The translations under genes were made by a program, and so were the position numbers. The notes beneath the pieces are model-generated. The model was not told the DNA's origin. It ran no database searches and saw only the letters and a program-made list of their open reading frames with translations. From the NCBI RefSeq assembly GCF_020595055.1, contig NZ_JAJDOO010000003.1, forward strand, positions 186,001-250,000: 64,000 nucleotides of DNA. Reading direction: 5' to 3'. Below are positions 45,344 through 54,530 of this stretch, one piece after another (the stretch's first letter is position 1; every line of letters starts with the position of its first letter). Source of the DNA: Desulfosporosinus shakirovi. GTDB lineage: Bacteria > Bacillota > Desulfitobacteriia > Desulfitobacteriales > Desulfitobacteriaceae.

Positions 45344-45459
45344 ATGGGGAACACCATAATAATCGTTACTCATGAACAGACATTGCTGATTATACTCGCC
45401 GTATAGTTGGTTTCCGAGATGGCAGGCTAGAAAAAGACGAGATGGTATCTGCAATGTAA
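45344..45459 (+). pseudogene. C-terminal fragment of a MacB/LolD-type ABC ATPase
   Basis: MGNTIIIVTHEQ followed, after a one-base shift, by IADYTRRIVGFRDGRLEKDEM matches the H-loop and end of macrolide/lipoprotein-exporter ATPases. The rest of the gene is absent. Confidence 0.7.
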
Positions 45460-45511
45460 CTATGGCCAATACTAAGGTGTAAAGAAAATCAAGGGAGAGG
45501 TGGCCATTTTG

Positions 45512-45808
45512 ATGGAGGATTTCAATAATATTGAAGCTGAGTCCGATCAGCAGCAAAATGCAGCTAATACCGCAGAAGGTTCAATTCCATTTACCGATCT
45601 TTTTTCGTTGCAATTTAGGCAACAGTATACACAGTTTGATTCCATTGACGAATTGCTGTCATCTGGTGGATTTGAAGTAAATTCCGAAGAAGATTATGAG
45701 GCTATCTCAGATGAAGACATAGATGCTCATGTAGTAAAAACTACCAAATTTAATTCTTGGAAAGAAATGCTTACGAACGCGATAGCTACAGGATTTACTA
45801 TGAAATAG
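45512..45808 (+). CDS. Small acidic hypothetical protein, 98 aa
   Basis: The ATG follows AGGTGG by 8 bases; a GTG four codons earlier lacks spacing. The product is strongly acidic and Gln-rich at the start (MEDFNNIEAESDQQQN) with no cysteines or membrane helices. A strong terminator follows at 45853. No family was recognised. Confidence 0.6.
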   Translation: MEDFNNIEAESDQQQNAANTAEGSIPFTDLFSLQFRQQYTQFDSIDELLSSGGFEVNSEEDYEAISDEDIDAHVVKTTKFNSWKEMLTNAIATGFTMK

Positions 45809-45843
45809 GGTTGATATGGGAAATTGCGTTTTCTTGATTGGTG

Positions 45844-46058
45844 TTAAATAGTAAAACAAGGTGTTCCGCCAAACAGCGAAACACCTTGTTTTTGTGTGTT
45901 AAGGCAGTATGCACAGCCGTGCAAGCAGGTGTCATACACCCCAATATCCTTACTTTTAATGCAACCACACTCTGAACGTTGTGATTTATCCTTAACCCCT
46001 GGAACATCTTGACCAAATACTCGTCGGATATACTGGTTGTCGCATGATATCCTTATCC
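45844..46058 (-). pseudogene. C-terminal fragment of a DUF1848 protein
   Basis: The frame SCDNQYIRRVFGQDVPG...KDKSQRSECGC...KDIGVYDTCLHGCAYC matches the Cys-rich end of DUF1848 proteins. There is no start or N-terminal part in this frame. Confidence 0.7.
45853..45892 (+). terminator. Intrinsic terminator
   Basis: AAAACAAGGTGTT and AACACCTTGTTTT form a long stem with T-rich tail just after the 98-aa gene. It overlaps the end of the DUF1848 fragment on the other strand. Confidence 0.8.
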
Positions 46059-46169
46059 ACCATGACTGTATTCCTCCTTAGCCAACTCGTAATCTCGAGT
46101 TAACTGCATAGTCAGGATGAGTTTTTATCACACATTCAATAAAATCGCTATGTTTACAAGGAAATCATT

Positions 46170-47132
46170 TTAAAACAGATGACATGCGACCCAATGATCG
46201 GGAGAAACTTCTTTTAGTTTCGGTGTATTTAGTTTGCAAGGTCCAAACTCCTTAAAACAGCGGGAACTGAAGCGGCAGCCGGCGGGGGGGTTAATGGGAC
46301 TGGGCACGTCGCCCTTTAAGATAATGCGTTCCTTTTTCTCCGAATTAATGACGGGAATAGCCGAAAGTAAGGCCTGAGTGTAAGGGTTCAGGGGGTTGGC
46401 GTAAAGCTCTTTTTTCGGAGCGATTTCAACCAGTTTCCCTAAATACATCACCCCTACCCTGTCGCTGATGTGTTTGACTACCCCTAAGCCATGAGCAATA
46501 AACAGATAGGTAAGCTTGAACTCTTCCTTTAAATCATCGAGGAGATTTAAAACCTGGGCTTGGATGGAAACATCCAGGGCGGAAACCGGCTCATCACAGA
46601 CGATTAGCTTGGGCTCCACAGCCAGGGCACGGGCAATCCCCACCCGCTGCCTCTGACCGCCGGAGAACTCATGCGGAAAGCGGTTGCGCTGGTGCCTTGC
46701 CAGGCCTACACAGTTTAAGAGAAAGATGACACGCTCTTCCACTTCACTCATCGGCAGCAGCTTGTTGATGATGATCGGTTCGGCGATGATATCCCCAATG
46801 GTCATTCGTGGATTCAAAGAAGCGTAAGGATCCTGGAAAATCATCTGGATATCCTTGCAATAGGAACGGCGCTGTTTTTTATTTAGAGCGGACAGTTCCT
46901 TGCCCTCAAAAAATATCTTTCCGCTTGTAGGAGTGTAAAGGTTGACCAGTATTTTACCCAAGGTTGTTTTCCCGCAACCCGATTCGCCAACTAAACCGAA
47001 GGCCTCCCCTTTGTTAATGGCAAAGGATACTTCATCAACTGCTTTTAAAACGGAAACGGGCTTGCCGCGCCAATCAGTATCAATGGTAAAATACTTGGAA
47101 AGGTCTTGAACTTTCATTAGTACTTCGTTCAT
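46170..47132 (-). CDS. Dipeptide/oligopeptide ABC ATPase (DppF/OppF type)
   Basis: A 320-residue ATPase with Walker A GESGCGKTT, signature FSGGQRQRVG, Walker B LIVCDEPVSALD and the C-terminal oligopeptide extension with CRFSSRC. It is the last gene of a five-gene importer operon and overlaps dppD by 4 bp. Confidence 0.92.
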   Translation of the reverse strand: MNEVLMKVQDLSKYFTIDTDWRGKPVSVLKAVDEVSFAINKGEAFGLVGESGCGKTTLGKILVNLYTPTSGKIFFEGKELSALNKKQRRSYCKDIQMIFQDPYASLNPRMTIGDIIAEPIIINKLLPMSEVEERVIFLLNCVGLARHQRNRFPHEFSGGQRQRVGIARALAVEPKLIVCDEPVSALDVSIQAQVLNLLDDLKEEFKLTYLFIAHGLGVVKHISDRVGVMYLGKLVEIAPKKELYANPLNPYTQALLSAIPVINSEKKERIILKGDVPSPINPPAGCRFSSRCFKEFGPCKLNTPKLKEVSPDHWVACHLF

Positions 47133-48115
47133 TTTGCGCTCAATTCCCCTTCCTCGGCTTTGTCATATAAAAAGCAACGTACCTTGTGCCCATTTATCTC
47201 TTGCAACTCCGGCATTTCTTTGGTGCAACGTTCCATGCAACGGTCGCAGCGATCGGAAAAGGAACATCCTGGCGGCATATGCAAGGGATTAGGCACCATA
47301 CCTTTGATCATGTATAAATGTTCATCACTCTCATTATCGATTTGGGGAATGGATTGCAGCAAACCCACGGTGTAAGGATGTTGGGGGTGCTCAAAAAGGG
47401 TCTTCACGTCGGCTTCCTCCACAATTTTACCGCAGTACATTACGATAACGCGATCGGCTGCTTCGTAAACAACACCTAAATCATGGGTAATGAGCAGAAC
47501 AGCCATATTAAACTTTTCCCGCATTTGATAAAGCAGCTCCAGAATCTGAGCCTGAATCGTTACATCCAGTGCCGTAGTCGGTTCGTCGGCAATCAAAAGA
47601 TCCGGTTCGCAGGAAAGTGCCATAGCGGTCATAACTCTCTGGCGCATACCGCCGCTCATCTGGTGGGGATAGTCGTTGGCACGTTCGGCTGGGGAAGGTA
47701 TGCCAACTGTATCCAGCATTTCAACAGTGCGTGCCAGGGCTTCTTTTTTGGAGATTTTCATATGCGTCATAATGTTTTCCATGATCTGATCCTTGATACG
47801 CCAAACCGGATTTAAAGACGTCATGGGTTCTTGGAATATCATGGAGATCTTATTGCCACGGATTTGTTGCAGTTCTTTTTGGCTCAACTTAGTCAAATCC
47901 TGAGATTTAAATAAGATTTCTCCGCCGGCAACTCCGCCCGGTTTCTGGATGAGTCCCATAAGGGAAAGGGATGTCACGCTTTTTCCTGAGCCGGATTCGC
48001 CAACAATGGCTAGAATCTCGCCTTTATCTATAGTAAAACTGACATCATCGACGGCCCTTACAGTGCCACGTTTCAGTTTGAATTCCGTTCTTAAATTTTT
48101 AACTTCCAGTAACAT
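47129..48115 (-). CDS. Dipeptide/oligopeptide ABC ATPase (DppD/OppD type)
   Basis: A 328-residue ATPase starting at the ATG after GGTGG (a GTG four codons upstream is in frame). Walker A GESGSGKS, signature [10 protein letters not shown], Walker [13 protein letters not shown] and the C-terminal [10 protein letters not shown] extension are present. It pairs with the DppF-type subunit. Confidence 0.91.
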   Translation of the reverse strand: MLLEVKNLRTEFKLKRGTVRAVDDVSFTIDKGEILAIVGESGSGKSVTSLSLMGLIQKPGGVAGGEILFKSQDLTKLSQKELQQIRGNKISMIFQEPMTSLNPVWRIKDQIMENIMTHMKISKKEALARTVEMLDTVGIPSPAERANDYPHQMSGGMRQRVMTAMALSCEPDLLIADEPTTALDVTIQAQILELLYQMREKFNMAVLLITHDLGVVYEAADRVIVMYCGKIVEEADVKTLFEHPQHPYTVGLLQSIPQIDNESDEHLYMIKGMVPNPLHMPPGCSFSDRCDRCMERCTKEMPELQEINGHKVRCFLYDKAEEGELSAK

Positions 48116-48129
48116 CCTATTCACCACCC

Positions 48130-49062
48130 TTATTTTATTCTGGATTTCGGATCTAGGGCATCTCGAAGTCCGTCGCCAAACAGGTTAAACGCCAGTACAG
48201 TAATGGTGATAGCAATACCGGGGAAAATCAGTGTATAAGGTGCAGTAAAAATAAAACCCCTTGCTCTGCCCAGCATATCGCCCCACTCGGCAAACGGTGG
48301 CTGAACACCCAAACCTAAAAAGCCAAGCGCTGCAGTGTCTAGCACAGCACTGGATATGCCCAGAGTGGCCCGGACGACAATCAGGGAAATAATATTCGGT
48401 AAAATATGCTTGAAAATAATACGACTGTCTCCATTGCCGATGACCCTTGCAGCTTGGACATAGTCATTTTCTTTGACGGAAAGAATACTTCCCCGAACTA
48501 TTCGGGCATATTCCGGAATGGAAACTAGACCGATAGCGATGACTGCCTTGTCCAATCCCTTGCCCAGCGCCGCCATAAAGGCAATGGCCAGCAAAATAGA
48601 CGGAATGGCCAGCATTACATCCATTGTCCGCATAATGAAAGCATCCGTCTTGCCACCCCGGTACCCCGCAATGGATCCTAACAGAACTCCGATGGAAAGA
48701 GAAATCGCAACGGCCGTAACTCCTACGAACAGAGAGATCTTTGTGCCGTCAATAATTCTGCTGAACACGTCTCTGCCCAGTTGATCCGTTCCGAACCAGT
48801 GCTCCGCATTTGGCCAAATAAAGCTTTTAGTCATATCGGAATAATTGGGATCATAGGGCAATATCTGTATTCCTATTAGTTCACTTATCCATACAGTAAC
48901 AGCAATCAGAGCCAGCAAAGCGATGATAACCAGACCAACAACTGCGGCCTTATTCTGCCTAAGGGTTTCCCACATTTCTTTCAGCTGCGATTCCGGTTTC
49001 TCCACATATTCTGCAGCCTGCATCAAATTCTCAGCTGAATTCGCACTATTATCTTTAGCCAC
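48130..49062 (-). CDS. Dipeptide/oligopeptide ABC permease (DppC type)
   Basis: A 310-residue permease with a GTG start after GAGGTG. It has an N-terminal extension, six helices, the periplasmic GTDQLGRDVFSRII segment and the EAA loop (AARVIGNGDSRIIFKHILPN). It lies 3 bp before dppD and follows dppB by 3 bp. Confidence 0.92.
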   Translation of the reverse strand: MAKDNSANSAENLMQAAEYVEKPESQLKEMWETLRQNKAAVVGLVIIALLALIAVTVWISELIGIQILPYDPNYSDMTKSFIWPNAEHWFGTDQLGRDVFSRIIDGTKISLFVGVTAVAISLSIGVLLGSIAGYRGGKTDAFIMRTMDVMLAIPSILLAIAFMAALGKGLDKAVIAIGLVSIPEYARIVRGSILSVKENDYVQAARVIGNGDSRIIFKHILPNIISLIVVRATLGISSAVLDTAALGFLGLGVQPPFAEWGDMLGRARGFIFTAPYTLIFPGIAITITVLAFNLFGDGLRDALDPKSRIK

Positions 49063-49065
49063 AAG

Positions 49066-50082
49066 CTACACCTCTTTTTTAGAATATTTAATACGTGGAT
49101 CAAGGAATGCATAGAACACATCAACAATCAAGTTTACAAGCACGAAAATTGAAGCAATGAGCAAGACAACCCCCTGCACCACAGGAAAATCCGACTTTAG
49201 GATACAGGCCACGGTGTAGGCACCGATCCCGGGCCAGGAGAACACTGTTTCCGTTAGTACAGCACCGCCGAGAAGACTGCCAAGTTGAAGCCCAATAACC
49301 GTGACGATGGGAATCAAGCCATTGCGAAGGGCATGCCTAATAATCACTCTGCCTTCTGAAATTCCTTTGGCTCTGGCAGTGCGAATAAAATCCTGCTGCA
49401 AGGTTTCCAGCATACTAGAGCGGGTCATCCTGGCAATGATGGCCATGGAATACATTGCCAGAGCACTTGCCGGCAGCACCAAATGCCGAAAAGCATCCTT
49501 AAAGCCGTCCATATTATTTGTCACCAGACTATCGATTAAATAAAAACCCGTAATATCCAACGGCTGCAACAAAGGGTCAATTCTTCCGCTCGAGGGAAGC
49601 CAATGTAAGGTGCCTGAAAAGAAAATAATCAGCAAAATACCAAGCCAGAAAATCGGCATCGAAACGCCGATGAGAGCAATAAACATACCGGCATTATCAA
49701 AAATCGAGTTCTTTTTCACCGCAGAAATCACTCCTATAAGGATACCGAAAAAAGAAGCAAGCATTATAGCAACTAAAGCCAACTCGATGGTGGCAGGAAA
49801 ACGGGCAAAAATCTCTTTAGTGACGGGCATCTTGGTATAGTAAGAAATACCTAGATCGCCGGTTAGAGCACCTGTAATATAATGAAAATACTGCAGGTAA
49901 ATCGGATCATTCAGTCCATTTGCCTGTCGCCACACCTCGACAGCTTCCTGTGTTGCGTGCTGGCCCAAAACAATCGGAGCGGGATCCGGTGAAAAGACAC
50001 GCATGATGAGAAACACAATAATGGAAACCCCAATCAATACGGGAATTAACATCAAGATTCGTTTAAAGATATATTTGAGCAT
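49066..50082 (-). CDS. Dipeptide/oligopeptide ABC permease (DppB type)
   Basis: A 338-residue permease with six helices, the N-terminal RILMLIPVLIGVSIIVF helix and the EAA loop near RAKGISEGRVIIRHALRNGLIP. It is separated from the binding-protein gene by a hairpin at 50105-50137, which likely lowers its expression relative to the binding protein. Confidence 0.92.
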   Translation of the reverse strand: MLKYIFKRILMLIPVLIGVSIIVFLIMRVFSPDPAPIVLGQHATQEAVEVWRQANGLNDPIYLQYFHYITGALTGDLGISYYTKMPVTKEIFARFPATIELALVAIMLASFFGILIGVISAVKKNSIFDNAGMFIALIGVSMPIFWLGILLIIFFSGTLHWLPSSGRIDPLLQPLDITGFYLIDSLVTNNMDGFKDAFRHLVLPASALAMYSMAIIARMTRSSMLETLQQDFIRTARAKGISEGRVIIRHALRNGLIPIVTVIGLQLGSLLGGAVLTETVFSWPGIGAYTVACILKSDFPVVQGVVLLIASIFVLVNLIVDVFYAFLDPRIKYSKKEV

Positions 50083-50104
50083 TTACAACAACCTTTCAGC
50101 AAAA

Positions 50105-50137
50105 AACAAAACCGGGAACCGGTTTGAAAACCGGTTC
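50105..50137 (-). terminator. Partial terminator between binding protein and permease
   Basis: GAACCGGTTT and AAACCGGTTC form a 10-bp perfect stem with a GA loop, followed by CCCGGTTTTGTTTTTT on the minus strand. It probably lets only part of transcription pass into dppB. Confidence 0.75.
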
Positions 50138-50170
50138 TCGGCAGCCTAAATTCACAATACGAAAGCAGAG

Positions 50171-51733
50171 TTATTTCTTCGATACGCCAACAAACGGTGT
50201 GACACCGGTCATATGGAAGTAGAAATCACTAATGTTCGGTCTATAGGCACAAAGTGTTTCAGCGTGGGAAACTGGTAGCCATGCAGCGTCTGCAGCAGCC
50301 ATTTTTTCCAGTTGGGTATAAATCGCAATGCGATCGGCACCGGCAGGAGTTTCCACACCCTTGACAATCAACTTGTTAAATTCAGGATTCTTGTAGAGTG
50401 CAACGTTCATGCTAGGGTCTTCGTGAGCTAACAGATACATAAAGTTATCCGGATCTCCGTTATCTCCGATCCAACCATAGAAGCAAATATCATAATTGCC
50501 TGCTTTTAATTTTTCCCTATAAGTTGTCCAGTCATAAGAATCGATCGTGCAGGTGACGCCTACTTTGGAAAGATACCCTTGAACCGCTTCAGCCAATGCT
50601 TGTCCTGTGGCTGAATTATAGGGTCTGGGGTTGGTGTAAGTCATCAATTTTACGGAAGTTAAGCCTGATGCTTTAATCGCTGTAGCGGCAGCCTCTGCAT
50701 CATATGGTACTTGAGCGATGCTCTTGTCATACCCTTCCATAAAGGTGGGCAGAATGGAAGTTGCAGGTTCAGAGTAACCTTGATAGAGGCTCTTCACCAT
50801 TTCTGGGACATTGATAGACTGAGAAATAGCAGCACGGAGCTTAGGATCGTTGAATGGTTTTTTGGATGTATTGTAAGCCATGTAATTGATATTCATACCC
50901 GGGGCCTGGAAGATTTTATTGCCTGCGTCAGTGATCTGTTTGACCACAGTAGCATCAATACCATCAATCATATCAGCCTCGCCATTGTTTAAAGCAACTA
51001 CGCGTGCTGAGTTGTCTTTAATAAATTTGAAGATAACATTCTTGGTAAGGGCCTTGGTTCCCCAGTATTCGTCATTGCGAACTAAAACAATGTTTTCGTC
51101 CTTTGCCCAATTTACAAACTTGTAAGGACCTGTACCAACCGGTGCCTGGTTCACATTGTTGTTATTGTCTTTTAAAGCCTTGGGGCTGATAATCGGTGCA
51201 CTCATAACCATGGCCAGATTGGCGAGGAAAGGCGTGCTGGGAGCTGTCAGATTGACTTTGACTGTGTTCTTGTCCACAACCTGAACATCTTTCACGGAAC
51301 CGTAAACAAACGATGCGTAAGCCATGTCCGCAGTCACCTGGGGAGGCAACTGGCGATCGATGTTAAATTTCACAGCATCGGCATCAAAATCAGTGCCGTC
51401 ATGGAATTTTACGCCCTCTTGCAGATGGAAGGTATATGTAAGGCCGTCCGGACTCACATCCCAACTTTTAGCAAGAGAAGGCTCAACCTTTGTGGAATCT
51501 TTGCTGTACTTTAGAAGCCCATCATAGATATTGATCATTACTTTAGCCGACTCACCGTCGTCGACCATTGCCGGGTCCAACCCTCTTGGCTCTGCGCCCT
51601 GGGCATAGATCAGGGTATCGCTTGCCTTTGGTGTGGTGTCGCTGCTTTCCTTAGGCCCTCCGCAGCCAGTTAAGGAAATCCCGACGAGAGCTACTGACAG
51701 AACAAGAGCAGCAATCCTTTTGAATTTCTTCAT
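50171..51733 (-). CDS. Dipeptide/oligopeptide-binding lipoprotein (DppA/OppA type)
   Basis: The start MKKFKRIAALVL follows GGGGAGAG. A lipoprotein signal ends at LTGC. The roughly 500-residue mature protein is an SBP family 5 protein (WDVSPDGLTYTFHL, NRPPFNDPKLRAAIS-like segment). It captures peptides, or in some family members nickel or opines, at the outer face of the membrane. Confidence 0.92.
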   Translation of the reverse strand: MKKFKRIAALVLSVALVGISLTGCGGPKESSDTTPKASDTLIYAQGAEPRGLDPAMVDDGESAKVMINIYDGLLKYSKDSTKVEPSLAKSWDVSPDGLTYTFHLQEGVKFHDGTDFDADAVKFNIDRQLPPQVTADMAYASFVYGSVKDVQVVDKNTVKVNLTAPSTPFLANLAMVMSAPIISPKALKDNNNNVNQAPVGTGPYKFVNWAKDENIVLVRNDEYWGTKALTKNVIFKFIKDNSARVVALNNGEADMIDGIDATVVKQITDAGNKIFQAPGMNINYMAYNTSKKPFNDPKLRAAISQSINVPEMVKSLYQGYSEPATSILPTFMEGYDKSIAQVPYDAEAAATAIKASGLTSVKLMTYTNPRPYNSATGQALAEAVQGYLSKVGVTCTIDSYDWTTYREKLKAGNYDICFYGWIGDNGDPDNFMYLLAHEDPSMNVALYKNPEFNKLIVKGVETPAGADRIAIYTQLEKMAAADAAWLPVSHAETLCAYRPNISDFYFHMTGVTPFVGVSKK

Positions 51734-51790
51734 TTTTCTCTCCCCTTTTTTACTTTCTGATTCCGAATACAATATACAATCACTTTTTTA

Positions 51791-51819
51791 ATAGTAACAC
51801 TCTAAATTTGTATGCGCAA
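51791..51819 (-). promoter_or_regulatory. Probable sigma-A promoter of the dpp operon 1
   Basis: Minus strand TTGCGC and TACTAT separated by 17 bp, about 60 bp upstream of the binding-protein gene. The remainder of the 51734-52072 gap is AT-rich with no other clear feature. Confidence 0.5.
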
Positions 51820-52072
51820 TACTTCATCTGCTAATAAAACTATAATTTCTATTTAATTATTTGATAATTGAAAATTACAAGCAGATATCCCAATGTATGG
51901 TTACGTCACATTTTTTCATTACATATTCTTAGTATACTTCAGCTAATTTATACATTACTGTGTTGTATTACAGATCGTCTTACAAACCGACAAAACTGTT
52001 TATCTCCAATTTCATTTCATAAGTCTGCCAAAAGATATATACTTAGTTAAAATCACGAAAGAAGGTATAATT

Positions 52073-52306
52073 ATGTCCGTCTCTTTAGTTTTTGTAAATA
52101 ATAAAATCGAGTTTGAATATGTCTCAGATCAAAATAAAATTTTTGTTTTTGATATTAAGAATGATAAGGCGTTACCAACTTATTCATTACCTGATAAATC
52201 TGCAGAACTCGATAAAGCTGCTTTCATTGATATTTGTCTAAATATCCGTAAACAAATTGACAAAGGAAGGCAGACCTTGAAACAGCGTTCGCAAGCAAAT
52301 TTGTAA
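52073..52306 (+). CDS. Small hypothetical protein, 77 aa
   Basis: The ATG follows GAAGG by 7-8 bases. The N-terminal half reads as beta strands (VSLVFVNNKIEFEYV, KIFVFDIKN), and the C-terminal half is a basic helix (IRKQIDKGRQTLKQR). It stands alone between the dpp operon and a long gap. No family was recognised. Confidence 0.5.
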   Translation: MSVSLVFVNNKIEFEYVSDQNKIFVFDIKNDKALPTYSLPDKSAELDKAAFIDICLNIRKQIDKGRQTLKQRSQANL

Positions 52307-52675
52307 ATTATGCAGCTGTGCCGTTAAAGTAAACTCGTTCAATGAATTTCAAAAGCCCCTATTTAATCTTCTTATCATGCACAAACTCTTCTTCATATTC
52401 TCATTGGTTATTCTTATCTCACCTTACCCAACTCCCATTTCTTCCATTATTAAGATTTCCAACTTGCCATTGCTGACCTGTTTCCCTGTAGAACTACCTT
52501 TCCCCTATCATTAGTTCATTTTCGTAAGCACCTTCAGCTCTTACTGTTTACCCCTATGCCCTTTTACTTGTTTTCTTCGCTATGCTGCAGGGCTTATATC
52601 CCCCGGCGTACAGTTTTCCGAGCCGCAAGATACTTTGAGAAAGCTTATTCGCCATTAATTCAAGGAGGTTGCTCA
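52307..52675. other. Non-coding stretch, nothing recognised
   Basis: No open frame with a ribosome site is seen on either strand. A minus-strand run (MSNLLELMANKLSQS...) without a start site and with stops further on could be a decayed gene. Confidence 0.4.
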
Positions 52676-52705
52676 TAGAAAAAAGGCCACTCATTGAGTG
52701 GCCTT
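52676..52705 (-). terminator. Intrinsic terminator
   Basis: AAGGCCACTC and GAGTGGCCTT pair around ATT and are followed by TTTTTTC on the minus strand. It could end read-through from the small RNA candidate upstream. Confidence 0.7.
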
Positions 52706-52715
52706 AAAAATTAAA

Positions 52716-53101
52716 TCCCGCAAAGTTCCTCCAGAATTAATGGATACACGGCTCTAGATTAATCGTCAACTAGTAAGAGAATCTCAATACTTTGATCTAA
52801 CTAAACGCAAACCAGTCAAAAACCAAGCTTTTAAGGTAATGAAACTAATCTGGACAAATCCTCCACTATTTCTTCAATTACTTTAGGCTCTAAACTAGGA
52901 ACAATCGAATAACAGTCACTAAGAAAATTTAGATTTCAGATCACTCAACAGTAACTTGAAAAACCATGCTACAATTAGGATAATCTTCGGACTAGACTTA
53001 CCAAGCTCATCGACATGCGGACTCAACAGCGACTTTCCAATATACTTTTCCCAAAGACCTAACTACTACTGACTTCTAATAGTGAGAGGAACTTTGCGGG
53101 A
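52716..53101. repeat. Segment bounded by 16-bp perfect inverted repeats
   Basis: TCCCGCAAAGTTCCTC (52716-52731) and GAGGAACTTTGCGGGA (53086-53101) are exact inverted copies. They enclose about 350 bp of AT-rich DNA with no intact gene. This could be a MITE-like element or a decayed insertion sequence. No certain target duplication was seen. Confidence 0.45.
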
Positions 53102-53111
53102 AATCTTTCTT

Positions 53112-53271
53112 AAACAACAAAAACCACCCTTCTAGGCGGCTACAATTCTTCGAAATTCAGCATCGACTTAATTAATTGCAATGCCTAAACCTTCGATGAA
53201 TCGAAACTTTACCTAGCACGCGACCAATAAGTTATTTTGCAAAACTGAATCTTTATGATTGACTCTTTACA
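53112..53271 (-). ncRNA. Candidate structured small RNA, about 160 nt
   Basis: A near-perfect promoter (53277-53304) would start transcription near 53271. The transcript has no open frame with a start site. It can form an outer helix CTAGG/CCTAG, inner hairpins TTCGA-TTCA-TCGAA and GCATTG/CGATGC, and ends in CCGCC-TAGAAG-GGTGG followed by TTTTTGTTGTTT, a plausible terminator. I cannot assign it to a known RNA family. Confidence 0.45.
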
Positions 53272-53276
53272 ATTTT

Positions 53277-53304
53277 ATTATAGCTGAAATCCGTTTCCTG
53301 TCAA
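53277..53304 (-). promoter_or_regulatory. Near-consensus sigma-A promoter
   Basis: Minus strand TTGACA and TATAAT with a 16-bp spacer. It reads away from the SDR gene into a region without a coding gene. Confidence 0.65.
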
Positions 53305-53446
53305 GTGCCTTCAATGAGTTTTTAAAATGCCTGATGATGGGTCTGAATCCGATGATGCAATTGTACGAAGAAGTATGCCCGCGCCTTTCACGTAGAGCAT
53401 ACTTCTCGTTTATCCTTAATAACGCCCCCGGCAAAGCAGGTTGTCA

Positions 53447-54190
53447 TTACATCAAGAATCCTCCACAAACTTTGATACATTCACCATTAACAAAACTTGA
53501 GTCATCTGAAGCCAGAAATGATACCACTGAGGCAACTTCTGACGGATTTCCGGCTCTGGCTGCAGGACATAACATAATTGCCATCGACTTCATGGGTTCA
53601 GGCATGATCCTTGTCATTTCTGTATCAATTAGTCCTGGGGCTATCGCATTAACGGTGATATTTTTATTTCCCAGTTCTTTGGCAAGAGACTTGGTTAAAC
53701 CAATCATACCCGCTTTAGAGGCGCTGTAGTTTACTTGTCCTGCATTACCCCAGGCAGAGGTTGAGGAGAGGTTGACTATTTTCCCATATTCCTGCTTACG
53801 CATTTTGGCAACTACAGCCTGACAACAATTGTACACGCTAGTAAGGTTTACAGATATAACCGAATCCCATTGATCTTCTGACATTTTATGAAACATAGCA
53901 TCTCTGGTGATTCCTGCATTGTTTACAAGTATATCTACTTTGCCAAGTGTTTCATAGATTTTGCTAAATACTTCATTTACTTCGTTTCTATCTGCGATGT
54001 TACATTTCATAGGTATAACTCTTTTTCCTGCAGAGTCCAATTCCTTAACTGTTTGTTCCAGTTGTTCCTGGTTACTGTCCAAAGCCACCACGGAAGAAGC
54101 ACCGTCTTCCAATAGCCGCTCTACAATGGCAGCACCAATACCTTGAGCGGCTCCTGTTACAACCGCCACTTTGTTTAATAATTTCATCAT
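53447..54190 (-). CDS. Short-chain dehydrogenase/reductase (FabG type)
   Basis: A 247-residue SDR. The NAD(P) loop TGAAQGIGAAI, the NNAG segment, the catalytic Ser and YSASK (Tyr/Lys) motif and the C-terminal FVNGECIKVCGG are present. It is likely a 3-oxoacyl- or hydroxyacyl-type dehydrogenase. The ATG follows GGAGGG. It stands alone, so the substrate is not indicated. Confidence 0.9.
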   Translation of the reverse strand: MMKLLNKVAVVTGAAQGIGAAIVERLLEDGASSVVALDSNQEQLEQTVKELDSAGKRVIPMKCNIADRNEVNEVFSKIYETLGKVDILVNNAGITRDAMFHKMSEDQWDSVISVNLTSVYNCCQAVVAKMRKQEYGKIVNLSSTSAWGNAGQVNYSASKAGMIGLTKSLAKELGNKNITVNAIAPGLIDTEMTRIMPEPMKSMAIMLCPAARAGNPSEVASVVSFLASDDSSFVNGECIKVCGGFLM

Positions 54191-54530
54191 TAAGCTTTCC
54201 CTCCTTATTTCGGATGCTATTTGATAAACTTCATTTTAAGCCTTCCATATCTTTCCTTGATTTCCTGCCAGAATCCATAGGAATCATCAAGAAAATCAGA
54301 CCTTTAGATTGTGGCGGTTCATCGCTAAACATATTACGTGTCATTCGAGACTCTTTCAACCCTCAAGACCATGTTTAACTTTGCAGTTCTAATAATCCGT
54401 ATTTAGACGAATTGATCAAATCATATGACTGGAGGGTTAGGATTTCAAGTATAAATAGTCCTTGTCCCAACAAGAACGATGTGTTACCATATCGATAGGG
54501 AATAATTGGAATCAGAAGGGGGTTTAATCC
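54191..54530. other. Intergenic stretch without a clear feature
   Basis: About 340 bp between the divergent SDR and Uma2 genes. It must hold both promoters, but no convincing -35/-10 pair, operator or hairpin was identified. Confidence 0.4.

Noticed and set aside
53368-53406. AGAAGTATGC / GCATACTTCT inverted repeat as an SDR terminator
   Set aside because: No T-run on the minus strand and an 18-base loop; left unassigned.
53259-53729. 156-codon plus-strand frame
   Set aside because: Its second half is antisense to the SDR gene and it starts within the small RNA promoter region without a ribosome site.
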